The notes under the pieces: generated by a model
The model's database searches: none
What the model was told of the DNA's origin: nothing
What the model saw: only the letters and a program-made list of their open reading frames with translations
Translations under genes and position numbers: made by a program
Shown here: in pieces, positions 43,228 to 52,460 of the stretch
Layout of the letters: every line of letters begins with the position of its first letter
Numbering within the stretch: the first letter of the stretch is position 1
From: an uncultured Dorea sp.
GTDB lineage: Bacteria; Bacillota; Clostridia; Lachnospirales; Lachnospiraceae
Length of the DNA stretch: 64,000 nt
Direction: 5' to 3'
Assembly: GCF_934294775.1 (NCBI RefSeq)
Contig: NZ_CAKRAH010000010.1
Location: forward strand, 1 to 64,000

Positions 43228-45222
43228 TTAAACCTCGTAACCTGCAAAGTATCCTTCATGAAGTGCTTTACTTGCAAGACCTGTTCTTACTGCATCACCG
43301 ATGACTCTTACGTCAGGAACAAATTTCTTAAGTTCCTCTGAGAGTGGATCGTAGTTTCTTGATCCCATACCAACAACGATGTGGTCGAATCCTTTGAGCC
43401 ATTCTTCGCTACCGTCTGTTGTATGCTGGATCTTAACATCATGATCAGTAACTTCCAGTACTTTTGCATTGACATATGTCTTAACGCCTTCCTTGCGGAG
43501 GCTGTTCATCAGGATATTACGGTTTGGAAGACATACATTTGTCATAAGCTGTGGCTGCATCTCTACCATAGTTACCTCTACATCACCGATGCTTCCTGTC
43601 TGAACGAATGAAGCAGGACGTGCATCTGTCATCAGCATCTCAGCTGTCTCACAGGCAACTTCTCCACCACCTAAGATACATACAGTTCCCTTAGGTACGG
43701 TTACTTTACGGCTTAAGATGTCGTGTGTCGTAGTTACAGGGTAGTCTGTAAGACCTTTGATAAATGGTGGGATAAATGGTCTTGCACCAGTTGCTACGAT
43801 AACTGCATCCGGAGCGAACTCTTTTACAGCTTCTACAGTAGCTTCTTTCTTGAATTCAAATGTAACACCGGCTTTGTTTGCACGGTATGTAAGGTGAGAG
43901 AGCCATTTACACATTTCCTGTTTTCCAGGAGATACTACAGCCAGTGCAAGCTGACCACCAACCTGGTTCTTCTTCTCCCATACAGTTACGTGATGTCCAC
44001 GTTCAGCAGCAATAACAGCAGCGTACATTCCACCAGGGCCGGCTCCGATAACCAGAACATTCTTTGGTTCATCAACCGGATTGAATGGATAGTCATATTC
44101 ATGACCGATCAGTGGGTTGATGTGGCACTGACATACCGGATGTGTAGGATCCTTTGGTGTGATACAACGTCCACCACAGGATGCACATGGAGTAATATCA
44201 TCAAAGCGGTTCTCGTATGCTTTGTTCGGAAGGTCTGGATCAGCAAGTAATGGACGTCCAAGAGAAACACCATCTACAAGTCCACGCTCTACGATATCAG
44301 CAGCATAACGGATATCGTTGATCTTACCTACAACGAATACCGGGATATTAACAACTTTCTTAATCTCAGAAGCTTCATATACGTTACGTCCGATCTTCTG
44401 GCTGTGTGAAGGGATGATATCCTGCATATCTTCATACTGAACACCACCGGATACTTCTAACATATTAACACCGGCTGCTTCAAATTTTGGAGCAAGGTAT
44501 AACATTTCATCTAATCCGTTACCACCTGCTACACGCTCAGAACCAGAGATACGAAGGATGATCGGGAAGTCTGGACTGACGTTCTTACGACATTCTTCGA
44601 TGATCTCAAGGATCAGACGGGCACGGTTATCGATGGTTCCACCGTATTCATCCATACGTTTGTTACGAAGTGGAGAGAGAAATGCACCTGGAAGCATGTA
44701 AGCATGTGCTGCGTGTAATGCAATACCGCCGCATCCTGCTTCTTCTGCACGGCGTGCTGCCTGTCCGTACTGTTTGATGACTTTCTGGATTTCTTTAATA
44801 GTAGCAGGTCTTGATACATCACCATTTGCATTTGTATTGACAGATGGTCCGATCGGTGTGATTCCCTTCATGGCACAGATGGATTCCGGGCCTGGATGAA
44901 TGATCTGTGGGATCAGTTCGCTTCCTGCATCTGTGACACGTTTTGCAAATTTTGCAAACTGTGGTACCAGTGAATCCTTATCAAGTGCTGTAGTTTTTCC
45001 TATATACCAGTATTTATGGTCAACGGTTACAGCGTCGATTACTACGTAGCCTGCTCCTCCTTCTGCACGACGTACGAAGATATCTGCCAGCTGTTTTGGT
45101 ACAGTTCCGTTAGTTGCTTCATAATGCATGCTCATCGGTGCCATTGCGATACGGTTCTTTAAAGTTGTTTTTCCGAGTTTTAATGGACTGAAAAGCTTTG
45201 CGTTTTTCATATCTGTGATCAT
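43228..45222 (-). CDS. baiH: BaiH flavin/Fe-S oxidoreductase (3-oxo-delta4-steroid reductase-type)
   Basis: The 664-residue enzyme has an N-terminal old-yellow-enzyme TIM barrel binding FMN, a 4Fe-4S motif with Cys346, Cys349, Cys353 and Cys364 or 366 (CASCGGRC...CQC), and a C-terminal FAD/NAD(H) part with GAGPGG (393-398) and GGGEVACETAE. Stretches such as LFSPLKLG, APMSMHYEA and LHAAHAYMLPGAFLSPLRNKR closely match C. scindens BaiH as I remember it. BaiH was described as acting on 3-oxo-delta4 bile acids of the opposite 7-hydroxy orientation to BaiCD, and later as a reductase of the 3-dehydro-4,6-dien intermediates. AGGAGG is eight bases before the ATG. Here it is a separate transcript divergent from baiCD, not part of one long operon. 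Confidence 0.9.
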   Translation of the reverse strand: MITDMKNAKLFSPLKLGKTTLKNRIAMAPMSMHYEATNGTVPKQLADIFVRRAEGGAGYVVIDAVTVDHKYWYIGKTTALDKDSLVPQFAKFAKRVTDAGSELIPQIIHPGPESICAMKGITPIGPSVNTNANGDVSRPATIKEIQKVIKQYGQAARRAEEAGCGGIALHAAHAYMLPGAFLSPLRNKRMDEYGGTIDNRARLILEIIEECRKNVSPDFPIILRISGSERVAGGNGLDEMLYLAPKFEAAGVNMLEVSGGVQYEDMQDIIPSHSQKIGRNVYEASEIKKVVNIPVFVVGKINDIRYAADIVERGLVDGVSLGRPLLADPDLPNKAYENRFDDITPCASCGGRCITPKDPTHPVCQCHINPLIGHEYDYPFNPVDEPKNVLVIGAGPGGMYAAVIAAERGHHVTVWEKKNQVGGQLALAVVSPGKQEMCKWLSHLTYRANKAGVTFEFKKEATVEAVKEFAPDAVIVATGARPFIPPFIKGLTDYPVTTTHDILSRKVTVPKGTVCILGGGEVACETAEMLMTDARPASFVQTGSIGDVEVTMVEMQPQLMTNVCLPNRNILMNSLRKEGVKTYVNAKVLEVTDHDVKIQHTTDGSEEWLKGFDHIVVGMGSRNYDPLSEELKKFVPDVRVIGDAVRTGLASKALHEGYFAGYEV

Positions 45223-45677
45223 TTTATTTCCTCCTGAACATTTTTGTGAAATTTATCTGTTGCGTTTAAGTATAAACGAACATGGAGTGGCATGTTTCAC
45301 ATTTTTTTGTTAAATAATCTACATTTTTTGAGAAATTCATGAGAAATTACTTCTGAAAATGCAGACATTTTTTTGAATTTCACTACAGGAAATGAAATGA
45401 AACAGAAGAAAACTAGTGATTTGTGACAGGAAAATTTGATTTTTTGTACATTGTTTGTGCATTATAATTCTTGTTTTGTTCCGACATAGGTGATATGTAC
45501 ATGTTAAAATTTAGACAAGCTTTTCGAAAGACAGTATTAAAGCTGATATAAATGATTTACTACCGTAAAACAGATACGTTCCGCAAGCGCCGGCAGAAAT
45601 TCCCGTACCTGACCGGACCGATCTTCGGGACAATGGCTTCAATTACAAAAACGAAAGAAAAGAGGATGATTTCGAAA
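45223..45677. promoter_or_regulatory. Divergent promoter region between baiH and baiCD
   Basis: The 455-base A/T-rich gap drives baiH leftward and baiCD-baiE rightward. On the plus strand TATAAT at 45463-45468 is a clear -10 box without a consensus -35 box at the right distance, suggesting activator dependence. An in-frame ATG at 45552 opens a basic 42-residue extension, but it has no ribosome-binding site and the extension does not resemble BaiCD, so I treat it as leader sequence. No strong terminator lies here. Confidence 0.5.
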
Positions 45678-47600
45678 ATGAGTTATGATGCATTGTTTTC
45701 ACCTATTAAATTAAGAGGACTGGAACTGAAAAACAGAATCGTACTTCCGGGTATGAACACAAAGATGGTAAAGAACAAACACGACGTAGCAGATGACCTG
45801 CCTGCATATCACGCAGCAAGAGCAGCTGGCGGATGTGGATTAAATATAGTAGAGCTTGTAGCTATCTGTCCAGAATGTCATGCTTATCTGTACCTCGGAC
45901 TTTACAATGAGCATCACAGAGACGAACTTAAGAAAGTAACAAAAGCAATCCATGATAATGGTGGAAAAGCAGCCGTACAGATCTGGCACGGCGGTTTTGT
46001 ACCAGCGGACTTCTTTGATAAGACAAATAAACTGGAAACTCCAGAGACACTTACAGTAGAACGTATCCATGAAATCGTAAAACAGTTCGGAGCATCTGCA
46101 AAGCTTGCAGTAGAAGCTGGGTTCGATGCACTGGAGTTCCACGGAGCGCATACATATCTGCCACACGAATTCATGAACCCATCACTGAATACACGTACAG
46201 ATGAATATGGTAACCAGAGCCTTGAGAACCGTTGCCGTTTCAATCTTGAAGTCATCCGTGAGATGCGTGCAAATATGCCGGAAGACATGCCATTACTGAT
46301 GCGTCTGGATGCAGTAGATGAGATGCTTCCAAAGGTTACAACTGTAGAAGAGACCATCCAGTTCATTAACTGGGCAGAAGAAGCCGGAGTAGATGCAATC
46401 GACTTATCAAGAGGTAATGCAAGAAGTCTTGCAACCGTATACGAAGTACCACCATATAACCTGGAGCCAGGATTCAATATGGAAAACATCGCAAAGATCA
46501 AAAAAGCAATCAACATTCCTGTAATTGGTGTTGGACGTGTTAATATGCCAGAACTTGCTAATAAGCTGATCGAAGATGGCGACATTGACATGATCGCTGT
46601 AGGACGTGCACAGCTTGCAGATGCAGAATGGTGTAACAAAGCAAAAGAAGGACGTGAATGTGATATCCGTCGTTGTATCGGATGTACAGAAGGATGCTAC
46701 GATAAAGTTATCGATCCTAAGGCTACACATATCACATGTACACGTAACCCAATGCTGTGTCTGGAATACAAGGGAATGCCAAAGGCAGAAACAGCGAAAA
46801 ACGTTATGATCATCGGTGGAGGTATCGGTGGACTTGTAACAGCTGAGATATTAAAAGAACGTGGACACAATCCAGTTGTATATGAAGCATCTGAATGTCC
46901 GGGTGGAAGATTCGTATTAGCTGGTAAGGCTCCTAAGAAACAGGAATTTGAAGATGCTGTGAAATGGGAAGTTGAACAGTGCAAGAAGATGGGTATCGAG
47001 ATTAAGACAAATACAACTGTTACACCAGAGATGATCGCAGAAGTAAAACCAGATCATGTAGTAGTAGCTACAGGTTCTGAATTTGCAATGCCAGATCTTC
47101 CGGGAGTAGACGGAGCAGATATCGTAACTGCTGAAGATGTACTTGCCGGTAAAGCAGAAGCAAAAGGAGAAATCCTGATCCTTGGTGGTGGTCTTGTTGG
47201 ATGCGAGACAGCACAGTATCTGGTTAACAAAGGAGAGAAAAATGTCCGTGTTATGGACAGCAGACGTGTTGGAAAAGCAATGGGTATGCTCCGCAGTATG
47301 TTCCTTGATATTGAATATCCTGGAAAGACAATCCAGAAGAGCAACCGAAGCAAAGTAACAGCAATCGGTGATCATACTGTTGATTACAAATTTACAGATA
47401 AATTCAAAAAGACAAGCAATAAGTCACGCAGCTTCGATACATTAGTATTAGCAACAGGTGCAAAATCACGTCCGACAGAAGATCTGACATCAAAATGTGA
47501 AGAACTCGGAATCGCATACAACGTAATCGGTGATGCAAAGAAGGTTAACATGGGTATCGATGCAACGGCTGATGCATACAAAGTAGGTATGGAAATCTAA
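45678..47600 (+). CDS. baiCD: BaiCD NADH:flavin oxidoreductase (3-oxo-delta4-cholenoyl-CoA oxidoreductase)
   Basis: This 640-residue enzyme shares the BaiH/2,4-dienoyl-CoA reductase plan: an FMN TIM barrel opening with LFSPIKLRGLELKNRIVLPG, a 4Fe-4S cluster bound by Cys333, Cys336, Cys340 and Cys354, and FAD/NAD-binding halves with IIGGGIGGL (about 378-386) and LGGGLVGCETA. In C. scindens BaiCD introduces the delta4 double bond in 3-oxo bile-acyl-CoA; the N-terminus MSYDALFSP nearly equals that of the known protein. AGAGGA precedes the ATG at 45678 by about eleven bases. baiE follows after 43 bases, so oxidation and dehydration are co-transcribed. It is 50% longer than simple old yellow enzymes owing to the C-terminal reductase domains. 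Confidence 0.92.
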   Translation: MSYDALFSPIKLRGLELKNRIVLPGMNTKMVKNKHDVADDLPAYHAARAAGGCGLNIVELVAICPECHAYLYLGLYNEHHRDELKKVTKAIHDNGGKAAVQIWHGGFVPADFFDKTNKLETPETLTVERIHEIVKQFGASAKLAVEAGFDALEFHGAHTYLPHEFMNPSLNTRTDEYGNQSLENRCRFNLEVIREMRANMPEDMPLLMRLDAVDEMLPKVTTVEETIQFINWAEEAGVDAIDLSRGNARSLATVYEVPPYNLEPGFNMENIAKIKKAINIPVIGVGRVNMPELANKLIEDGDIDMIAVGRAQLADAEWCNKAKEGRECDIRRCIGCTEGCYDKVIDPKATHITCTRNPMLCLEYKGMPKAETAKNVMIIGGGIGGLVTAEILKERGHNPVVYEASECPGGRFVLAGKAPKKQEFEDAVKWEVEQCKKMGIEIKTNTTVTPEMIAEVKPDHVVVATGSEFAMPDLPGVDGADIVTAEDVLAGKAEAKGEILILGGGLVGCETAQYLVNKGEKNVRVMDSRRVGKAMGMLRSMFLDIEYPGKTIQKSNRSKVTAIGDHTVDYKFTDKFKKTSNKSRSFDTLVLATGAKSRPTEDLTSKCEELGIAYNVIGDAKKVNMGIDATADAYKVGMEI

Positions 47601-47643
47601 GATAGAAAAACTACTATATATAATGTAAGGAAGGATGAATATC

Positions 47644-48207
47644 ATGACAGTAGAAGAACGTCTTGAAGCATTAGAAAAAGAGATACAGCGTCTGAAAGAT
47701 GTACAGGCGATCAAAGAATTAAAGAGCAAATATTTTTGTGCACTGGATACAAAGAACTGGGATGAACTGGAGACAACAATGGCACCAGACATCGAGACAG
47801 CATACTCTAATGGTAAACTTGTATTCCACGGACCAAAGGAGATCACAGATTACTTCAAAAAATCTATGCCAAAGACAGAGATTACACTGCACCAGGGACA
47901 CAATCCGCAGATCTGGTTCGAAAGTGATACAGTAGCATATGGAAAATGGTATCTGCAGGATATGCTGATCTTCGCAAAAGGCGATCCATATGAAGGACTT
48001 CAGGTAGGAGGATCTGCAATCTACACAGACAAATATGTAAAGATCGATGGAGAATGGCTGATCCAGGATACAGGATATATCCGTATCTATGAAGAACAGT
48101 TCATGAGAGACGAGACACACCGTATCCGTAAAAATATGTTCGCTCCAAAGAAAAAGAAAGTTGTAAAGAAGAAAAAGACAACAACAGCTAAAAAAGAAGA
48201 AGCATAA
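47644..48207 (+). CDS. baiE: Bile acid 7-alpha-dehydratase BaiE with an added polybasic C-terminal tail
   Basis: BaiE removes the 7-alpha-hydroxyl as water from 3-oxo-delta4-cholenoyl-CoA, the rate-limiting step of secondary bile-acid formation. The 187-residue protein has the SnoaL/NTF2-like fold, and the active-site residues of C. scindens BaiE align: Tyr30, Asp35, His83, Asp106 and Arg147 (Arg146 there, one residue inserted near 115). The N-terminus (MTVEERLEALEKEIQ) is also very similar. After residue about 165 the protein continues with a Lys-rich tail (KKKKVVKKKKTTTAKK) absent from the 166-residue reference. AAGGAAGG fits the ATG at 47644 better than the ATG at 47635. The gene is followed by a terminator. 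Confidence 0.93.
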   Translation: MTVEERLEALEKEIQRLKDVQAIKELKSKYFCALDTKNWDELETTMAPDIETAYSNGKLVFHGPKEITDYFKKSMPKTEITLHQGHNPQIWFESDTVAYGKWYLQDMLIFAKGDPYEGLQVGGSAIYTDKYVKIDGEWLIQDTGYIRIYEEQFMRDETHRIRKNMFAPKKKKVVKKKKTTTAKKEEA

Positions 48208-48262
48208 AGAGCAACACGGTCTGAAATGTGAAGACTGCAAAGTGTGAGCAAGAATGAACAAG

Positions 48263-48300
48263 ATGCCGCTGTGCCTGACTGGTATAGCGGCATTATTTTA
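48263..48300 (+). terminator. Intrinsic terminator of baiCD-baiE
   Basis: ATGCCGCT (48263-48270) pairs with AGCGGCAT (48286-48293), followed by TATTTTA. It marks the right end of the bai locus. Confidence 0.75.
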
Positions 48301-48370
48301 TACCATAGTAAGCAATAGAAGCTGCCAGTGGCAGGTTCTATGTAGCTCATGTATTCATAAGGAATTGCTG

Positions 48371-48400
48371 GTGACAGGTCCTGTGTATCAATGATATAAT
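48371..48400 (+). promoter_or_regulatory. Promoter of the ATP-grasp surface-glycan operon
   Basis: GTGACA (48371-48376) and TATAAT (48395-48400) are separated by 18 bases. It precedes a nine-gene plus-strand operon in which several genes overlap, with no terminator until 57370. Confidence 0.55.
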
Positions 48401-48492
48401 AGGAAAGATTGAGAAAACAACGTGGCTGCGGAGTAAACCGTGGCATGATAGTATGTGAGAATTTAGAATAAAGGAATCGGGAGGCGGAGAAA

Positions 48493-49575
48493 GTGCTGCG
48501 CAATTTACGTAGGAAAATATATAAGAAAATTCGTTTTAAATCATGGTACCGGAAGGCGTACTATTATCATAGGAAAGAACACGAGATGGATGAGATCATC
48601 GAAAAATATAAGACGCCGGAAGAGATGCAGGATAAAAAGTATATGAGAAAGCTCCGCCGGGATATGATTCGGAGCCTGTTCAAATATGGTTCTTATTACA
48701 GTGAATATTTCCTTTTTGGATATGAAGGAAAAGATGCAGAGTATCGTAATTCCTTCATAACAGAAGGGATCCGGCTAAGCTATTATCCACGTATGAATCA
48801 GAGAAAGAATACAGATCTTCTGGAGAATAAATACAGAACTTATAAGAAATTCCAGGATATGTATAAGCGTGAGATCATCCGTGTGAAAAAGAATGAAGAA
48901 CCAACAGAAGAGAATTTAAAGAAACTGGAAGAATTCGCAGAGCGTCATAAGACCTATGTAGTAAAACCGGTATATGCGGCATTTGGCAATTCAGTAAGAA
49001 CAGAAACTCTTTCTATGTATGAATCTGTAGAGGAAGCTCATAAGCGTTATCGCAAATATGGTGCTGTCATCGAAGAACTGATCGAGCAGGGAGAAGAGAT
49101 GGCACGTATTCATGCAGGCTCAGTGAATACATTGAGAATTCCAACTGCAATCATCAAAGATGAAAATGGAGATCCAAAGATCCAGTTATTCCACCCGTCA
49201 CTTCGTATGGGAAGAGGTGACAGCTTCGTGGATAACTTCAGTGCAGGCGGTGTCAGTGCGCTGATCGATCCAGAGACCGGTGTGATCTACACAGACGGAG
49301 CAGATAAAAAAGGACATAGTTTTGAATGCCATCCAGACAGTGGAATCAGATTCAAAGGATTCCAGATTCCGCAGTGGGATGAAGCAGTTGCCATGGTAAA
49401 AGAGGCAGCGATGATGATTCCGGATAACCATTACTGTGGATGGGATCTGGCATACAGTGCACAGCACGGCTGGTGCATGGTAGAGGCAAACTGCACGGCA
49501 CAGATGGGAGCCATGCAGATGGTAACGAAAGAAGGACGAAAAGCAGAACTGGAAGCATTGATTGCACAGATGTAG
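48493..49575 (+). CDS. Sugar-transfer-associated ATP-grasp protein (copy 1)
   Basis: This 360-residue protein has a basic helical N-terminus and an ATP-grasp domain from about residue 95. Motifs include KPVYAAFGNSVR (ATP phosphate-contacting Lys), EELIEQGEEM, SVNTLRIPT, DNFSAGGVSA and GWDLAYSAQHGWCMVEAN with the Mg-binding Glu and Asn. Family members are found in capsule and teichoic-acid-like clusters and are thought to form amide or ester bonds that attach amino acids or similar groups to sugars. Translation starts at GTG after GGAGGCGGAG. It is the first gene of the operon and one of four related copies in 9 kb, so each may add a different substituent (inference). Confidence 0.8.
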   Translation: MLRNLRRKIYKKIRFKSWYRKAYYYHRKEHEMDEIIEKYKTPEEMQDKKYMRKLRRDMIRSLFKYGSYYSEYFLFGYEGKDAEYRNSFITEGIRLSYYPRMNQRKNTDLLENKYRTYKKFQDMYKREIIRVKKNEEPTEENLKKLEEFAERHKTYVVKPVYAAFGNSVRTETLSMYESVEEAHKRYRKYGAVIEELIEQGEEMARIHAGSVNTLRIPTAIIKDENGDPKIQLFHPSLRMGRGDSFVDNFSAGGVSALIDPETGVIYTDGADKKGHSFECHPDSGIRFKGFQIPQWDEAVAMVKEAAMMIPDNHYCGWDLAYSAQHGWCMVEANCTAQMGAMQMVTKEGRKAELEALIAQM

Positions 49576-49603
49576 ATATAAAGGACAGAGAGGATAAAGT
49601 GTT

Positions 49604-50662
49604 ATGGGGCAGACAAATGGCAACGGCTTGACAAGATTCATCAACTCAAGAAAGCATATTCATCAATTCGCAGTTGAGTATGCACAGAAGTATGGATTAC
49701 AACCTTCAGAGGTAGAAAAAGATATCATACAGGCAAAAAAATACAATCATATTTCCTTTAAAGAATATGAATGGACCGGATTCCACGATCTGAACCAGGA
49801 ACAGAAAAAGACGGTATCAACACTCTGGTCCCGCATGGAATTCCGAAAAAAATATACCGACAGAAGATACATCGGAATCCTCATGAACAAATACATATTT
49901 TCAAAAGTCTTTTCTGATTTTTACGGACGGAAATGTGTACAGGCATCGGATGTAACGGAAGATGTACTGAAGATGCTCGCAGAAGGAACAGGGCTGGTTG
50001 TCTATAAACCAAACTGTAAAGGGCAGGGAAAAGGTGTCAAAGTTCTGGCTGTTACCGGAAAAGATGAGATAGAGGCAGCACTTGACTGTATCCGTAACGG
50101 CGGAAACGGAATCGTCGAAGAATACATCCGTCAGGATGATGTGTTAAATGAACTGAATCCAAGCGCAGTAAGTGTCGTAAGATTTTATTCCCTGACATCT
50201 CCGTATGGATCTTACCTGTTCGCACCGGTACTGACATCTGCTCTTTATAAAGATATTGCAAATGGCTGCCAGGATGCACTGACAGCAGTTGTGGATATCC
50301 GGACAGGAAAGGTACTGACCGATGCAGTAGACCAGAATAAGATGGCGGAATATAAAGTACATCCGATGACAGGTGTTGCATTTCAGGGAATCCAGCTTAA
50401 GCACTGGGATGAGACGATCGAGATGATGAAGCGGGCCGTACCGCTTGGAAGCAAGATCTCGAATATCGGCTGGGACGTGGCACTTACCGAAGACGGACCG
50501 GTATTAATAGAAGCTAACACCATACCTGGATTTAACACCGCACAGTATTCCGGATATGGATGGATTACGGATGGATATGGATATCAGCCATTGTTTGATG
50601 CAGTGAATGATATTCCGTTTGAAGATGACGGAAGATATGAACGGGTTGTGATGAAACTTTAA
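49604..50662 (+). CDS. Sugar-transfer-associated ATP-grasp protein (copy 2)
   Basis: The 352-residue protein has the same family layout: N-terminal helical part, KPNCKGQGKGVKVL as the ATP-binding loop, EEYIRQDDVL, SAVSVVRFYSL and GWDVALTEDGPVLIEANTIPG with Mg ligands. It differs clearly from copy 1, with a longer ATP loop. The start follows GAGGAT and is 28 bases after the previous stop. No membrane segment is present, so it is expected to act in the cytoplasm on a lipid-linked or nucleotide-activated sugar. The acceptor and donor are unknown. Confidence 0.78.
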   Translation: MGQTNGNGLTRFINSRKHIHQFAVEYAQKYGLQPSEVEKDIIQAKKYNHISFKEYEWTGFHDLNQEQKKTVSTLWSRMEFRKKYTDRRYIGILMNKYIFSKVFSDFYGRKCVQASDVTEDVLKMLAEGTGLVVYKPNCKGQGKGVKVLAVTGKDEIEAALDCIRNGGNGIVEEYIRQDDVLNELNPSAVSVVRFYSLTSPYGSYLFAPVLTSALYKDIANGCQDALTAVVDIRTGKVLTDAVDQNKMAEYKVHPMTGVAFQGIQLKHWDETIEMMKRAVPLGSKISNIGWDVALTEDGPVLIEANTIPGFNTAQYSGYGWITDGYGYQPLFDAVNDIPFEDDGRYERVVMKL

Positions 50663-50749
50663 TAAAATTCCGGATATACCTTGGAGTATACAGGCCGTGT
50701 ATAAATATGCAAATACGCATATGCGATATAAGAAAGGAGCATAGAAAAT

Positions 50750-51577
50750 ATGGCAGAACAGATTAAAATATATTATTCCAAACTGCGCAATATGGGAGAT
50801 TGTCTGAATGAGCTGATCGTGGAAAAGTGTTTTGGCTATCAGGCAGAAAGGTGCTCGTTTCTTGATGGAGAGTTATGCGGGATCGGGAGCTGTCTCGGAC
50901 AGTATACCCTGCATGGGACCAGACCGATGCGTCTGCAGCAGCGGATCAATGGGATCCGGAAACCACATGTGTATATCTGGGGAACCGGGTTCATCAATTA
51001 TTCGGACGCAGAAGGAACATTTTTTAAAAAGAACATGGAATTCTGTGCGGTCAGAGGTGAACTGACAAGGAAGAATGTAGAGCGGATGACGGGCAAGAAA
51101 CTTGATATCCCGATGGCGGATGCAGGAATTCTTGCATCAGACCTTCTGGATGAAATCCCGGAAACGAAATACGAAGTAGGCATCATCCCGCATCTTTGTG
51201 ATCTGAAAGATCCGAAAGTAGAAGAACTGATGAAACAATATCCGGGATCAAAATTTATCAACGTAAAGGATAATCCGTTGCAGGTGGTAAAAGAGATTGC
51301 CAAATGCAGATATGTCTTATCCAGCAGCCTGCATGGTCTGATCGTAGCAGACAGTTTTCACATTCCGAATATGTATCTGGTATTTGGCGACCGTCTGCTG
51401 GGTGACGGATATAAGTTTGATGATTATTATTCTGCTTACGGCATCACGCAGAAGCCAAGAGATCTCAGAACAGAAGCTATGCCGGAACTTTCTGAGATAG
51501 AAAAGGAATATCAGATTTTGCCGGAGCTTGTGGAGGAGAAAAAACGACAAATGAGGGAGGCATTTCCATATGAATGA
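50750..51577 (+). CDS. Polysaccharide pyruvyl transferase family protein
   Basis: This 275-residue protein has a GT-B-like fold of the polysaccharide pyruvyltransferase family (CsaB/WcaK type), with an N-terminal YYSKLRNMGDCLNELIV segment, CAVRGELTRKNVE and the characteristic C-terminal SSSLHGLIVADSFHIP motif. Such enzymes put a pyruvate ketal on a sugar using phosphoenolpyruvate, adding negative charge to surface glycans. It starts 87 bases after the ATP-grasp gene with GAAAGGAG and overlaps the start of the next glycosyltransferase by eight bases. Family members may also have other transferase activities, so the reaction is inferred. Confidence 0.8.
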   Translation: MAEQIKIYYSKLRNMGDCLNELIVEKCFGYQAERCSFLDGELCGIGSCLGQYTLHGTRPMRLQQRINGIRKPHVYIWGTGFINYSDAEGTFFKKNMEFCAVRGELTRKNVERMTGKKLDIPMADAGILASDLLDEIPETKYEVGIIPHLCDLKDPKVEELMKQYPGSKFINVKDNPLQVVKEIAKCRYVLSSSLHGLIVADSFHIPNMYLVFGDRLLGDGYKFDDYYSAYGITQKPRDLRTEAMPELSEIEKEYQILPELVEEKKRQMREAFPYE

Positions 51578-52460
51578 AAAAGAAAGATGCAAGCTGATCT
51601 CAGTTGTAATTCCTACATATAACAGGAAGAAACAACTGCCGGAGTGTATTAAAAGTGTTCTCACTCAGACATATCGCAATATAGAAGTACTGGTTGTCGA
51701 TGATGCTTCGACAGATGGAACGGAAGAATTGTTCCATGAGATAGAAGACCCGAGACTTCACTATCTGAGATATGAGACGAACCGGGGAGCCTGTTATGCA
51801 AGAAACTATGGAGCGAAGAGAGCAAAGGGTGAGCTGATCGCGTTCCAGGACAGTGATGATACCTGGTATGAGGACAAGCTTGAAAAACAATACCGCTTTT
51901 TGTGTGAACATGAAGTGGATCTTTGCTTTTGCGGGATGAACCGGATCGCGGAGAATGGCAATCATTTTCACTTCCCGGTACATGGATTCCATCCGGAGCA
52001 TGCGCTGGAGGACTTTCTTGCAGAGAACAGGGCCAGTACACAGACCATGCTGATGTGGAAAAATGTATGGGAGCAAGTGCAGTTCGATGAAGAGATCCGC
52101 AGATATCAGGACTGGGATTTTGGAATCCGTGCAGCGAAAGATTTTACATTGGGATATCTTCCGGATGCATTAGTGGATTCGGAAGTGGGAGCTGACAGTA
52201 TCTCATCGAGGGTAAAATCTTATCCGCATCTGTTACATTTATATAAGAAGCACGAAGCACTATATGAGATGTATCCGAAGAGCAAGGCAGTCATGAACCG
52301 GAGACTTGGGAAAAGGGTACATGAAGCAGATCCGGCTGTGGCAGCAGCACATTTTAAAGAAAGCTATTTACTTAGCAGAAGTTTTTACGATTGGGGTTAC
52401 TGGATGGCAGACAGGCTCAGAAGCTGCTTCATCCGGCCAGAGAGGAAGGTTTCAAGATGA
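51570..52460 (+). CDS. Family 2 glycosyltransferase
   Basis: The 296-residue protein begins with SVVIPTYNRKKQLPECIKSV, the nucleotide-binding start of GT2 enzymes, and has VLVVDDASTDGT plus the metal-binding FQDSDDTW (DxD). The C-terminal half contains a W-x-D-W-type acceptor segment (YQDWDFGIRAA). It has no transmembrane helix and probably acts at the inner face of the membrane on a lipid-linked intermediate. Start overlaps the preceding stop, and its own stop overlaps the following start (ATGA), indicating coupling. Sugar specificity cannot be read. Confidence 0.85.
   Translation: MNEKERCKLISVVIPTYNRKKQLPECIKSVLTQTYRNIEVLVVDDASTDGTEELFHEIEDPRLHYLRYETNRGACYARNYGAKRAKGELIAFQDSDDTWYEDKLEKQYRFLCEHEVDLCFCGMNRIAENGNHFHFPVHGFHPEHALEDFLAENRASTQTMLMWKNVWEQVQFDEEIRRYQDWDFGIRAAKDFTLGYLPDALVDSEVGADSISSRVKSYPHLLHLYKKHEALYEMYPKSKAVMNRRLGKRVHEADPAVAAAHFKESYLLSRSFYDWGYWMADRLRSCFIRPERKVSR

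Noticed and set aside
45552..45677. Upstream in-frame ATG giving BaiCD a 42-residue basic N-terminal extension
   Set aside because: No ribosome-binding site precedes it, the extension has no similarity to BaiCD proteins, and the ATG at 45678 begins with the expected MSYDALFSP.
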